NCBI GenBank assembly: GCA_964558715.1
Contig: CAZLFD010000001.1
Span: 24,564-88,563, forward strand
DNA length: 64,000 nucleotides
From: JBGSOV01 sp964558715
GTDB lineage: Bacteria > Patescibacteriota > Gracilibacteria > CAIRYL01 > GCA-016699755
Direction of reading: 5' to 3'
The notes under the pieces are model-generated. The model made no database searches, was not told the origin of the DNA, and saw nothing but the letters and a program-made list of their open reading frames with translations. Positions 34,891-41,574 of this stretch are shown here, one piece after another. Made by a program: the position numbers and the translations under genes. Numbering within the stretch: position 1 is the stretch's first letter; every line of letters begins with the position of its first letter.

Positions 34891-35223
34891 CTAAGATGGC
34901 TGCTCGCTGTCGTCTGAGAGCAGTTTTTCGATTCGCATTATCGACTCTGCCGCCGTATCAAGCACAAAAATCAGCTTTGGCGTGCGTTTTTGCGTAAGCG
35001 CGGGTGTGATTTCGCGTTGCAATACTCCGGCCATGGCGTTGAGTTTTGGAATCAGTTTACTGGGATTTTTCTGCGAGTGCGTAAATATACGTGCCTCATG
35101 CAGATCGGGGGCGACCCTGACTTCAGCGATAGTAATCAGGCCAAAGTGCGGCTCGAGTGGAATCATATGCGGCGCAAGTGCCCGCTGAATAATACTACCG
35201 ATTTTTTCCGTTCTTTCGCTCAA
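34891..35223 (-). CDS. rbfA: Ribosome-binding factor A
   Basis: 110 residues. KH-like fold with start MSERTEKIGSIIQRALAPHM, ITIAEVRVAPDLHEARIFTH, and REITPALTQKRTPKLIFVLD. It helps late 16S rRNA processing and 30S maturation. Divergent from fmt with 53 bp between them. Confidence 0.9.
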   Translation of the reverse strand: MSERTEKIGSIIQRALAPHMIPLEPHFGLITIAEVRVAPDLHEARIFTHSQKNPSKLIPKLNAMAGVLQREITPALTQKRTPKLIFVLDTAAESIMRIEKLLSDDSEQPS

Positions 35224-35276
35224 GAGTCTGTTACAATAACGACGCTTGTTTTACGTGATTTGTCTGTAAATTACAA

Positions 35277-36197
35277 ATGAAGATTGCAGTCTGTGGTACT
35301 CCCGATTTAGCGGCACACGTGTTTGAAGCGATTCGCGCATCTGAAAAAGTGGAGGTTGTAGCGGCAGTGACCATGCCTGATGCCCCGGCAGGTAGAGGAA
35401 AAAAACTGACTGCTTCGCCAGTAAAACAATGGGCAGAAGTGAACGGGATTCCTGTCTGGCACCCTGAGAAAGCGGATGAGGAGTTTGCGCAACAATTGAA
35501 AAACTCTGGAATCGAGTTGATGATCGTGATTGCGTACGGGCGAATTTTTTCGGAAAAGTTTTTAAATGCCGCACCATCGGCCTGGAACCTGCATCTTTCA
35601 ATGCTCCCAAAATATCGGGGTACGTCGCCGGTACAAGCGGCGATTTTGAATGGAGACGCGGATTCGGGGGTCACTGTATTTCGCATCTGCCCAGGTATGG
35701 ATGATGGCCCGATCGTCGGGCAAAAGGCGTTTTCGATTGCAGATGACCGTGCAGATCAGGTAACAGAGAAGATCATTGCTCATGGCTCCACACTGCTCAT
35801 CGACCTTCTGCACAAAAAGGTAACGGGCGAGACGATTGCAGAAATACCGCAAGATGATAGCCGGGCAACCTATTGCCAAAAAGTCAGCAAAGACGATGGC
35901 AAAATCGACCCACAAACAGACTTGGCAGAACTTGCTCTGCGCAAAATCCGTGCCTATTACCCGTGGCCATCTGCCTGGTTCGAGTGGAGCGGCAAGCGGG
36001 TGAAACTCTTGAATGCTATTTTCCCACCTCCTCAAGAGGGGGAGTTGGAGGGGGTGGATATTTCTCCGGCACTATTCACCGCCGACAAAAGCGGCCTTTA
36101 TCTCGGCTTTGCCAATGGAGCACTAGAGATCACCGAAATCCAACCAGAAGGAAAGCGTGCCATGACAGGCAAAGAATTTGGGAGTGGTCTTCGCTAA
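35277..36197 (+). CDS. fmt: Methionyl-tRNA formyltransferase, with an in-frame repeat insertion
   Basis: 306 residues. Formylates Met-tRNAi for initiation. N-terminal GART-like domain with MKIAVCGTPDLAAHVFE, the catalytic region NLHLSMLPKYRGTSPVQAAI and the aspartate in TVFRICPGMDDGPIVGQ. The C-terminal OB domain starts near RKIRAYYPWPSAWFEW. A copy of the GC-rich dispersed repeat (36023-36058) lies in frame in the C-terminal domain and adds PPPQEGELEGVD, in a loop position, without breaking the frame. A strong two-way terminator follows the stop. Confidence 0.94.
   Translation: MKIAVCGTPDLAAHVFEAIRASEKVEVVAAVTMPDAPAGRGKKLTASPVKQWAEVNGIPVWHPEKADEEFAQQLKNSGIELMIVIAYGRIFSEKFLNAAPSAWNLHLSMLPKYRGTSPVQAAILNGDADSGVTVFRICPGMDDGPIVGQKAFSIADDRADQVTEKIIAHGSTLLIDLLHKKVTGETIAEIPQDDSRATYCQKVSKDDGKIDPQTDLAELALRKIRAYYPWPSAWFEWSGKRVKLLNAIFPPPQEGELEGVDISPALFTADKSGLYLGFANGALEITEIQPEGKRAMTGKEFGSGLR
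36023..36058 (+). repeat. GC-rich dispersed repeat, copy inside fmt (R6)
   Basis: CCCACCTCCTCAAGAGGGGG followed by AGTTGGAGGGGGTGG. This matches the intergenic copies at 19964, 24834, 60498 and 61401 in arm order and tail. It lies entirely within coding sequence and keeps the frame. This is like the protein-coding palindromic elements known from Rickettsia. Confidence 0.65.
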
Positions 36198-36217
36198 CAC
36201 AATAATCACTTGTGTAA

Positions 36218-36250
36218 CAAAAAAGACAGCTCGGTGCTGTCTTCTTCTAT
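36218..36250. terminator. Bidirectional intrinsic terminator between fmt and rpsS
   Basis: Stem AAGACAGC (36223-36230), loop TCGGT, stem GCTGTCTT (36236-36243). On the minus strand it is followed by a clean run of T (plus-strand A-run 36218-36224), a strong end for the rplC-rpsS block. On the plus strand it is followed by a T-rich CTTCTATTTCTT, serving fmt. Confidence 0.85.
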
Positions 36251-36275
36251 TTCTTACTACTTAAAAATTACAGGC

Positions 36276-36554
36276 TTATTTCTGCCCTTTCGCCATCTTA
36301 CCACCATGTCCCTTCCATTTACGTGTTGGGGCAAATTCGCCGAGCTTATGCCCGACCATATTTTCAGAAATATAAACGGGAGTATGCTGTTTGCCATTAT
36401 GCACGCCAAAGGTAAGCCCAACGAACTCCGGATGGATATCACAAGACCGTGCCCAGGTTTTGATGACAGTCTGCTTGTCAGAGCTTTTCGCTCGCTTTAC
36501 CTTTTTCATCACACGTGGGTCTACAAAGTAGCCTTTTTTTGAACTTCGAGTCAT
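36276..36554 (-). CDS. rpsS: 30S ribosomal protein S19 (uS19)
   Basis: 92 residues, normal. MTRSSKKGYFVDPRVMKKV, then the conserved TWARSCDIHPEFVGLTFGVH and GHKLGEFAPTRKWKGHG. It ends its block; a terminator follows where rplV should begin, so rplV and rpsC are absent from this place. Confidence 0.96.
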   Translation of the reverse strand: MTRSSKKGYFVDPRVMKKVKRAKSSDKQTVIKTWARSCDIHPEFVGLTFGVHNGKQHTPVYISENMVGHKLGEFAPTRKWKGHGGKMAKGQK

Positions 36555-36570
36555 AAGAGATCAGAGAAAA

Positions 36571-37407
36571 TTATTTCTTCTTCTTGCGACGGCGGATAAT
36601 AAACCGTCCGGAAGGTTTTTTTGCATCACGAGTTTTTTTGCCAAGTGCCGGAGCACCCCAGGGCGTTTTTGGGTTCTTCAGTCCGATTGGGCTGTGCCCC
36701 TCACCACCTCCGTGAGGATGGTCGACTGCATTCATCGATTTTCCAAGTACCTGAGGGCGAAAGCCCATTTTGCGTCTTCGTCCGGCTTTTCCGATACGCA
36801 CATTCGCGTGGTCGCCGTTCGAGACAATACCGATGGTGGCATAGCAGTTTTTCGGAATGTAGCGTACTTCTCCACTTGGCAATTCGATTTGCGCCATCGG
36901 CCCGTCGAGCGAGGCGATTTTTGCAGAAGCACCTGCAGAGCGCACCATCTGAGCGCCTTTTCCGCGTGTCAATTCGACATCAAAAACAGGGTATCCCGGA
37001 GGGATATTCTGGATTTCCATGCGGTTTCCGGTTTGGATTTTAGCTTTCTTATCGCACACGATCTCATCACCTTCTTTTACTCCATCAGGAGCAATAATAT
37101 ATCGCTTTTCACCATCGGCATAGACGAGCAAGGCAAGAAACGCCGTGCGGCCTGGATCGTACTCGAGAGCAGAGACTTTCGCCGGAATACCCAGCTTATT
37201 TGTGCGGTCGCTATCGATAATACGGATCTTGCGTTTTACTCCTCCACCACGATGGCGCACAGTAATGTGCCCGTGAGCATTACGCCCAGCGTTACTTTTT
37301 CGCTTCATCAACAATGATTTCTCCGGCTTCTTTTTTGTGAGTACGGAATAGTCGACTACGGTCGATTTTTGTCCTGCCGTTGAAGAGTTAAGTTTACGGA
37401 TTGCCAT
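36571..37407 (-). CDS. rplB: 50S ribosomal protein L2 (uL2)
   Basis: 278 residues, normal. Peptidyl-transferase-centre protein. Landmarks are RKSNAGRNAHGHITVRHRGG, the SH3-like core with EYDPGRTAFLALLVYADG, and the signature GKSMNAVDHPHGGGEG with the key histidine. Its start overlaps the rplW stop by one base (TAATG). Confidence 0.97.
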   Translation of the reverse strand: MAIRKLNSSTAGQKSTVVDYSVLTKKKPEKSLLMKRKSNAGRNAHGHITVRHRGGGVKRKIRIIDSDRTNKLGIPAKVSALEYDPGRTAFLALLVYADGEKRYIIAPDGVKEGDEIVCDKKAKIQTGNRMEIQNIPPGYPVFDVELTRGKGAQMVRSAGASAKIASLDGPMAQIELPSGEVRYIPKNCYATIGIVSNGDHANVRIGKAGRRRKMGFRPQVLGKSMNAVDHPHGGGEGHSPIGLKNPKTPWGAPALGKKTRDAKKPSGRFIIRRRKKKK

Positions 37408-37772
37408 TAGCTTGTAGAAGAAGCAGTGGGTTTTTCTGCGGCTTTATCAGCCGGTTTCTTAGCAGGTTTTTTTGTTGCTGTGCCTGCCATTTTAAGGATA
37501 TCAAAACTTTGGCCTTTCTTAAGCGAGATGATGGCTTTTTTCTTAGGCTTGCGTTTCGCCTGCGGGCCATGCTTACCACGCACACGGATTTTCACTGGCA
37601 TGTAGACAATACGGACCCCATCTGCCTCGACACTAAAATACTTTTTTAGTGCAGATTTGACATCAGTTTTTGTCGCATCCGAGTGGATGTGTAAGACCAC
37701 CTGATTATTCTCTGAGTGGCGCATCGCCTTTTCAGTAACGACTGGGCCGGTAATGACTTGTGTAAGATTCAT
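37407..37772 (-). CDS. rplW: 50S ribosomal protein L23 (uL23), with Lys/Ala/Pro tail
   Basis: The core is a normal L23 at the tunnel exit (VITGPVVTEKAMRHSENNQ, VKSALKKYFSVEADGVRIVY, GKHGPQAKRKPKKKAIISL). At 121 residues it has an extra C-terminal tail of about 25, rich in Lys, Ala, Pro (KKPAKKPADKAAEKPTAS). L15 and S5 here also carry unusual charged tails. Start overlaps the rplD stop as ATGA. Confidence 0.94.
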   Translation of the reverse strand: MNLTQVITGPVVTEKAMRHSENNQVVLHIHSDATKTDVKSALKKYFSVEADGVRIVYMPVKIRVRGKHGPQAKRKPKKKAIISLKKGQSFDILKMAGTATKKPAKKPADKAAEKPTASSTS

Positions 37773-38401
37773 GATTCAGCAGCAAAGATCTCTTGTGCCC
37801 TAGTAATCGCATCTTGCAAGAAGACGATTCTGTCGGCACTCATTATATCGACAACATTCAAATATTGAGCGGTGATTGTTTTTACGTACGGCAGATTGCG
37901 AGTAGACTTTTGGATGACATGATCGGTACTTGGTACAACGATGATCGTGCGGCGATCACAGCCCATTTTTCCAAGCAGTTCGGCAAACAGTTTCGTTTTG
38001 GGATCGGTTGAACCAAATGCCTCAAGCGCGATAATCGCCTTGTCGTTTGCCTTGGTGGTCAATGCCGAAAATAAAGCCTTGCGGCGCATCTTCTTTGGCA
38101 TGTTTTTACTGAGGTTGCGTTCGTTCGTTGGGCCGAAGATCACTCCGCCGCCGCGCCATTGTGCCGAACGGATAGAACCTTGCCGAGCACGACCTGTTCC
38201 TTTTTGGCGCCATGGCTTACGCCCCCCTCCGGCGACTTGGGTCTTGGTTTTTGTCGCAACGACATTTGCGCGAGCATTGCCCCATTGACGTACAAGCGCA
38301 TCGTGCATCAAACCCATATTGACCTCGACTTCAAAGAGCTCTTTAGGGAGTGTCACCGTTCCTTTTTTGCTGCCGTCGGATGCGTAGAGATCTACATTCA
38401 T
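37769..38401 (-). CDS. rplD: 50S ribosomal protein L4 (uL4)
   Basis: 210 residues. The extended loop reaching the tunnel is GGGRKPWRQKGTGRARQGS, followed by RSAQWRGGGVIFGPTNERN. The C-terminal globular part is of normal length. Starts as ATGA overlap with the rplC stop. In many bacteria L4 represses this operon; no such element can be judged here. Confidence 0.95.
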   Translation of the reverse strand: MNVDLYASDGSKKGTVTLPKELFEVEVNMGLMHDALVRQWGNARANVVATKTKTQVAGGGRKPWRQKGTGRARQGSIRSAQWRGGGVIFGPTNERNLSKNMPKKMRRKALFSALTTKANDKAIIALEAFGSTDPKTKLFAELLGKMGCDRRTIIVVPSTDHVIQKSTRNLPYVKTITAQYLNVVDIMSADRIVFLQDAITRAQEIFAAES

Positions 38402-38973
38402 GATTGTTTCGTGAGATAAACCACGCCGTCTTTTGCGCCCGGAATCGGGCCTTTAATAGCGATAAGATTACGAGCAACATCAACCTTGATGATTTCGCGG
38501 TCGCGCAGCGTGACTTGATTGTTGCCCATGCGGCCGGCCATCTTCAAACCCGGCTTGGTACGACCCGGCATTGCGCAAGCTCCTGTAGAGCCATGGCGGG
38601 GGTCTTTCGTACCATGCGTTTTGCGGGCGACGTGGAAGTTGTGGCGGCGAACCTGCCCCTGAAAGCCGCGTCCTTTTGCGACTGCCGTGATATTCACTTT
38701 TTCACCGTCTTCAAAAATATCTGCTTTGACTTCGTCTCCGGCCTTAAATTCTCCTTCTCCGTGAAATTGGCGTAGTGTGCGATATTTTTTCGTTTTGCGT
38801 AGCTTGCTTAGTTTTTCTCCGCCTAAGACCACAGCGTTAAAGCCATCTTTCTCGGTCGTTTTAATATGATGGACCGTGTTCGGCTCACAGACAATATAAG
38901 TGACCGGGATGAAGCTTCCGCCTTCCTGGAAAATCTGTGCCATACCGAGTTTTTTACCGATGAGTCCGGGCAT
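38398..38973 (-). CDS. rplC: 50S ribosomal protein L3 (uL3)
   Basis: The ATG at 38973 gives MPGLIGKKLGMAQIFQEGG, the usual L3 N-terminus, and 191 residues; a longer frame from a GTG at 39000 is unlikely. The signature FHVARKTHGTKDPRHGSTG and the GRTKPGLKMAGRMGN loop are present. It is first in its block. rpsJ, which normally precedes it, is absent. Confidence 0.96.
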   Translation of the reverse strand: MPGLIGKKLGMAQIFQEGGSFIPVTYIVCEPNTVHHIKTTEKDGFNAVVLGGEKLSKLRKTKKYRTLRQFHGEGEFKAGDEVKADIFEDGEKVNITAVAKGRGFQGQVRRHNFHVARKTHGTKDPRHGSTGACAMPGRTKPGLKMAGRMGNNQVTLRDREIIKVDVARNLIAIKGPIPGAKDGVVYLTKQS

Positions 38974-39442
38974 GAGAGTGAAAAAATTGAGAGCTTCCAC
39001 GGTGCGAATGGTGTCCTACATGCTGCGGACAAATCGCGGGGAAGATCAAAAACGCCAAGACATTATCTTTATTTGGCTATCCGCTGTCAAGAAGATTTTT
39101 ACGAAGCAATCAGCAATTTGCAATCAGCAATCAGAAAATTACAGAAAATTTTAAGAAAAAGCACGTCAGGAGAGAGTTAATACGCGGAGCTCTTACCACT
39201 GAGCTCGGGAGAGTTAAAGGGGGTCGAGGCTTCTCCTGTCTCTGCACGCTCGAGTCTTGTCACAATGGATGTGTGAAGCACAACAGAACAAATCATCGCA
39301 CGAGAAGCACACAAGGGAGACGTAAACGCTTTCACGGCTTAACCACCTACCAGTCTCTCTTCTCGATTTAAAAATACTATTTCTCATGAGATAACGTCGT
39401 CTGACGGCTTCGGAACAAGACTTGTACGAGTGAAACCCATAA
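38974..39442. other. Region between the amidotransferase gene and rplC: promoter, short repeats, tRNA-like fragment
   Basis: Besides the rplC promoter it holds a small imperfect tandem repeat of GCAATCA (39105-39134). It also holds a minus-strand D-arm-like piece GAGCTCAGTGGTAAGAGCTC (about 39188-39207) that resembles the 5' part of a tRNA but has no anticodon or T arm after it. A Cys-rich 85-codon frame (39214-39471) overlaps the amidotransferase end and is probably not a gene. Confidence 0.45.
39062..39090 (-). promoter_or_regulatory. Predicted promoter for rplC-rplD-rplW-rplB-rpsS
   Basis: Minus-strand TTGACA (39085-39090), 17-bp spacer, GATAAT (39062-39067, 5 of 6). It predicts a leader of about 80 nt before the rplC ATG. 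This is the best-scoring promoter in the ribosomal part of the window. Confidence 0.65.
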
Positions 39443-40279
39443 TCACGCCGAAACTCTGGACTGAAACGCATCCACTAAAATATGTGCCATCCGCTCTCTC
39501 GCCTCGGCATCAACTGTCGCACAAAAGCTGGCTTCTGGGTGAAACTGGGTGCTGACAATACGTACATCTCCTTGGGGGCCGAGTACAAGCATGCCGTAGC
39601 AAATCCCCTCTTTACACCATGATTCTTCTTTTAGTGTCGCGAATTCGACCGCCTGCAATTTTTCTTCAGGAGTAGTATTACGAAATTTCACGTGATATTT
39701 GTGGAACGCCATCCCCTGCACAAAATCGCTTTTATCCGCCGAAGCAGGCGGTTGCGTATCAGACTTTTGAAGTTGCAGCTGCACGTTGCGGAATCCGCGT
39801 TTAAACTCGCTGTTTTCGTTTTGTACGACTTCCATCTGCAAAATATGGCCTAAGGCCTGATGCGAAAGACACAGTGTTATCAGCCGCAAATCGGGCAGTT
39901 CACCGCTTTCGATCTGTGCAAGCGCTGCCTTGAGTATCGCCTGTAAACGTTCTGTTTCGACCAGATGTTCATCTTTCGTATTGCGTATGTTTTGCGGCCC
40001 TCCGGTAAAAACCGCTAGGCGCGTATTTTGTAACTCGGCGAGTAACTCTTCTTCAGTTGTTTCTGCAATATTATAGATGCGGTAGTCGATTCCTTCGCCT
40101 CCGAGCAACTCTGGGGCGATGAGGTTTACCATCACCTTGATGCGCGCGACCGTTGTTTCTTCCCATTCTTCATGTGTACTGCCGCATTCGGCGTACACGT
40201 CATCGGGAATATAGTTACTGACGATCAGCACCTGTGCCTTGTTCAGAGTGTTGCCGGTAGAAGATGATATAGATGACAT
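39443..40279 (-). CDS. Class I glutamine amidotransferase-like protein under a cysteine attenuator
   Basis: 278 residues, soluble. The nucleophile cysteine lies in ITLCLSHQALGHIL, the strand-turn equivalent of GxCxGxQ. The His-Glu pair lies in STQFHPEAS. RLAVFTGGPQNIRNTKDEH fits the oxyanion-strand region. So the Cys-His-Glu triad of GMP-synthase/TrpG-type amidotransferases is complete, but no synthetase partner is fused or adjacent. The acceptor substrate is unknown. Expression is predicted to respond to Cys-tRNA because the leader (40284-40440) encodes a Cys-rich peptide and a switchable terminator. That link suggests a role in sulfur amino acid or thiol metabolism, which is inference. Confidence 0.75.
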   Translation of the reverse strand: MSSISSSTGNTLNKAQVLIVSNYIPDDVYAECGSTHEEWEETTVARIKVMVNLIAPELLGGEGIDYRIYNIAETTEEELLAELQNTRLAVFTGGPQNIRNTKDEHLVETERLQAILKAALAQIESGELPDLRLITLCLSHQALGHILQMEVVQNENSEFKRGFRNVQLQLQKSDTQPPASADKSDFVQGMAFHKYHVKFRNTTPEEKLQAVEFATLKEESWCKEGICYGMLVLGPQGDVRIVSTQFHPEASFCATVDAEARERMAHILVDAFQSRVSA

Positions 40280-40283
40280 GGTT

Positions 40284-40363
40284 CAAAAAAGAAAAACCCT
40301 CCCCATTTTCACGCAAGGAAGGCGTCCGTAGAAATTATCAGAAATACGGAATCAACGCCCTCC
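40284..40363 (-). promoter_or_regulatory. Transcription attenuator: mutually exclusive antiterminator and terminator
   Basis: Minus-strand segments: 2, GGAGGGCG (40356-40363), inside the end of the leader ORF; 3, CGCCTTCC (40317-40324); 4, GGGAGG (40297-40302), followed by a T-rich tract (40285-40296). 2 pairs with 3 over eight positions (one G-U), extended by an inner TCCGTA/TACGGA stem: the antiterminator. 3 pairs with 4 over six positions (one G-U) directly before the T tract: the terminator. The leader stop codon follows segment 2, so a ribosome that finishes the leader covers 2 and allows termination, while one stalled on the Cys codons frees 2. The amidotransferase ATG is at 40279. Confidence 0.75.
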
Positions 40364-40426
40364 GGATGCGCAGCAACAACAAGCAGAACAGGTGCAAGGC
40401 TGGCGGAAGACAAGATTCATATTCAT
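40352..40426 (-). CDS. Cysteine-rich leader peptide (24 residues)
   Basis: Reads from the ATG at 40426: MNMNLVFRQP, then CTCSACCCC, then ASGGR and TGA. Six of 24 residues are cysteine, four of them in a row, in both Cys codons (TGT and TGC). Its last codons overlap segment 2 of the attenuator. Cys runs in short upstream ORFs are known to sense Cys-tRNA supply in some other bacteria. No strong Shine-Dalgarno is seen. An internal ATG at 40420 is in frame. Confidence 0.75.
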   Translation of the reverse strand: MNMNLVFRQPCTCSACCCCASGGR

Positions 40427-40446
40427 CGGCTTACGAAATCACATAT

Positions 40447-40476
40447 ATAATACGTGTTTTTTCCTCGCGTTGTCAA
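40447..40476 (-). promoter_or_regulatory. Promoter of the cysteine leader-amidotransferase unit
   Basis: Minus-strand TTGACA (40471-40476), 18-bp spacer, TATTAT (40447-40452, 5 of 6). Predicted start near 40440, about 14 nt before the leader-peptide ATG and about 160 nt before the amidotransferase gene. Confidence 0.7.
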
Positions 40477-40551
40477 TATTTTAGCCACGGTGATCATCAT
40501 TCTAATCACTATGTAGAATGATCAACCTGAAAATCAGCTTCTATGAGTAAA

Positions 40552-40566
40552 GCCTCGCAACGAGGC
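40552..40566 (-). terminator. Weak hairpin GCCTCG-CAA-CGAGGC
   Basis: A 6-bp perfect stem with a 3-nt loop, followed on the minus strand by TTTACTC. Lies between the attenuated gene's promoter and the plus-strand membrane-protein gene. The T-run is short, so function is doubtful. Confidence 0.25.
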
Positions 40567-40649
40567 TGCGCGGCTTCGCTTCTACTACCTGACACTGATT
40601 GACGATTTCGTCTCGTTGCTAGAACGGAGGATCACTAGCCATGGATGCT

Positions 40650-40678
40650 TTGAGAAAAGCGGGGAAATCAGGTATAGT
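40650..40678 (+). promoter_or_regulatory. Predicted promoter for the small membrane protein gene
   Basis: TTGAGA (40650-40655), 17-bp spacer, TATAGT (40673-40678). Predicted start about 18 nt before the ATG at 40702. Confidence 0.45.
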
Positions 40679-40701
40679 AATGAGAAATCAAACGCAAACA
40701 C

Positions 40702-41112
40702 ATGACGCTGAAAGAGATGTTGCTCGATGTATTTTTTCCGGAGACGCTGAAAAAAGCGCAACAAGAAAACGTGCCCGAGCAAGCAGTTGTAGAGGCGGAT
40801 GATACAACGCTTAACGCAGAAGCGAAAGCAAAACGTCGTCCTAAAAAACCTGGCAAAAGGCCGCACCCGGTAAAAACGTTTTACACCTGGATCATCGGCA
40901 GCATCTTGTTACTGATGGGGATTATCTTGATATTCAATGCGGTGATTCCGGCATTGATATTGATCGGCATGACGATTTTGGTAATACCCGCCGGCGAAGA
41001 TTTTTTGTATAAGACGTTCGGCTTTGACTTCTGTCGCCAATGCAAAGGCTGGATTTTGATCATCGGCACTTTGATGTTTCTTGCCAGTCTGGGGGCGATT
41101 TTTCAAAGCTGA
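40702..41112 (+). CDS. Small membrane protein of unknown function
   Basis: 136 residues. A cytoplasmic N-terminal part of about 58 residues with a basic stretch (KAKRRPKKPGKRPHP) is followed by hydrophobic segments at about 62-92 and 112-134. The short loop between them contains the pair CRQC. No known family recognised. It has its own promoter and stands alone; a weak hairpin with a T6 run (about 41148-41175) follows. Confidence 0.65.
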   Translation: MTLKEMLLDVFFPETLKKAQQENVPEQAVVEADDTTLNAEAKAKRRPKKPGKRPHPVKTFYTWIIGSILLLMGIILIFNAVIPALILIGMTILVIPAGEDFLYKTFGFDFCRQCKGWILIIGTLMFLASLGAIFQS

Positions 41113-41197
41113 TCGACATGAATAGTTGTAATACTCATCGCTTGTTTGCTGACAAACTTCGGCAGGTTTTTTGAGAATCAGTGGATGCTCGAAGCGG

Positions 41198-41569
41198 TTA
41201 GTCGACCAGTTTGAATTTATCCAGAAAGTCGGCAGTACTCATTTTGGTCTCGACTCCGTAATCGCTGTCGTTGCGATCGATAAACACAACTTCACTACTG
41301 CTTGTGCGCAACACTTCTACTTTATCGCGGTAGGCATCTTTTTCTTTCCACTCTGAATATTTTTGGATGTTTTCTGGGTCGCCTTCTACGCATACGAATT
41401 TTTCCAAAAAGTCTGACTTTTTCATGCGCCCTTTCGTGCCATAGTCGCCACCATCGGCATCACGAAAGATGATTTCGCTGCCACTGATATATTCGACTTT
41501 TACTCGATCGTGCCCGGTGCTTTTCTCGCGCCAATGGGAATTTTTGGTGATGTCGGATGAATCGCACAT
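41198..41569 (-). CDS. Small protein made of two copies of a ~55-residue module
   Basis: 123 residues, cytoplasmic, acidic. Two tandem modules align: WREKSTGHDRVKVEYISGSE followed by DYGTKGRMKKSDFLEKF, and WKEKDAYRDKVEVLRTSSSE followed by DYGVETKMSTADFLDKF. Each looks like a small beta barrel with a terminal helix. Function unknown. Last gene of the protease-transglycosylase operon, five bases after the transglycosylase gene. Confidence 0.65.
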   Translation of the reverse strand: MCDSSDITKNSHWREKSTGHDRVKVEYISGSEIIFRDADGGDYGTKGRMKKSDFLEKFVCVEGDPENIQKYSEWKEKDAYRDKVEVLRTSSSEVVFIDRNDSDYGVETKMSTADFLDKFKLVD

Positions 41570-41574
41570 ATTAG

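Noticed and set aside
34332..34997. 221-codon plus-strand frame opposite the Ig/FN3 gene.
   Set aside because: Cys/Arg-rich translation with no domain, overlaps both the surface protein and rbfA; the opposite strand is clearly coding.
39214..39471. Cys-rich 85-codon minus-strand frame just after the cysteine-attenuated gene.
   Set aside because: It overlaps the amidotransferase C-terminus in another frame and has no start signal. The Cys content is tempting given the attenuator but the composition elsewhere is not protein-like.
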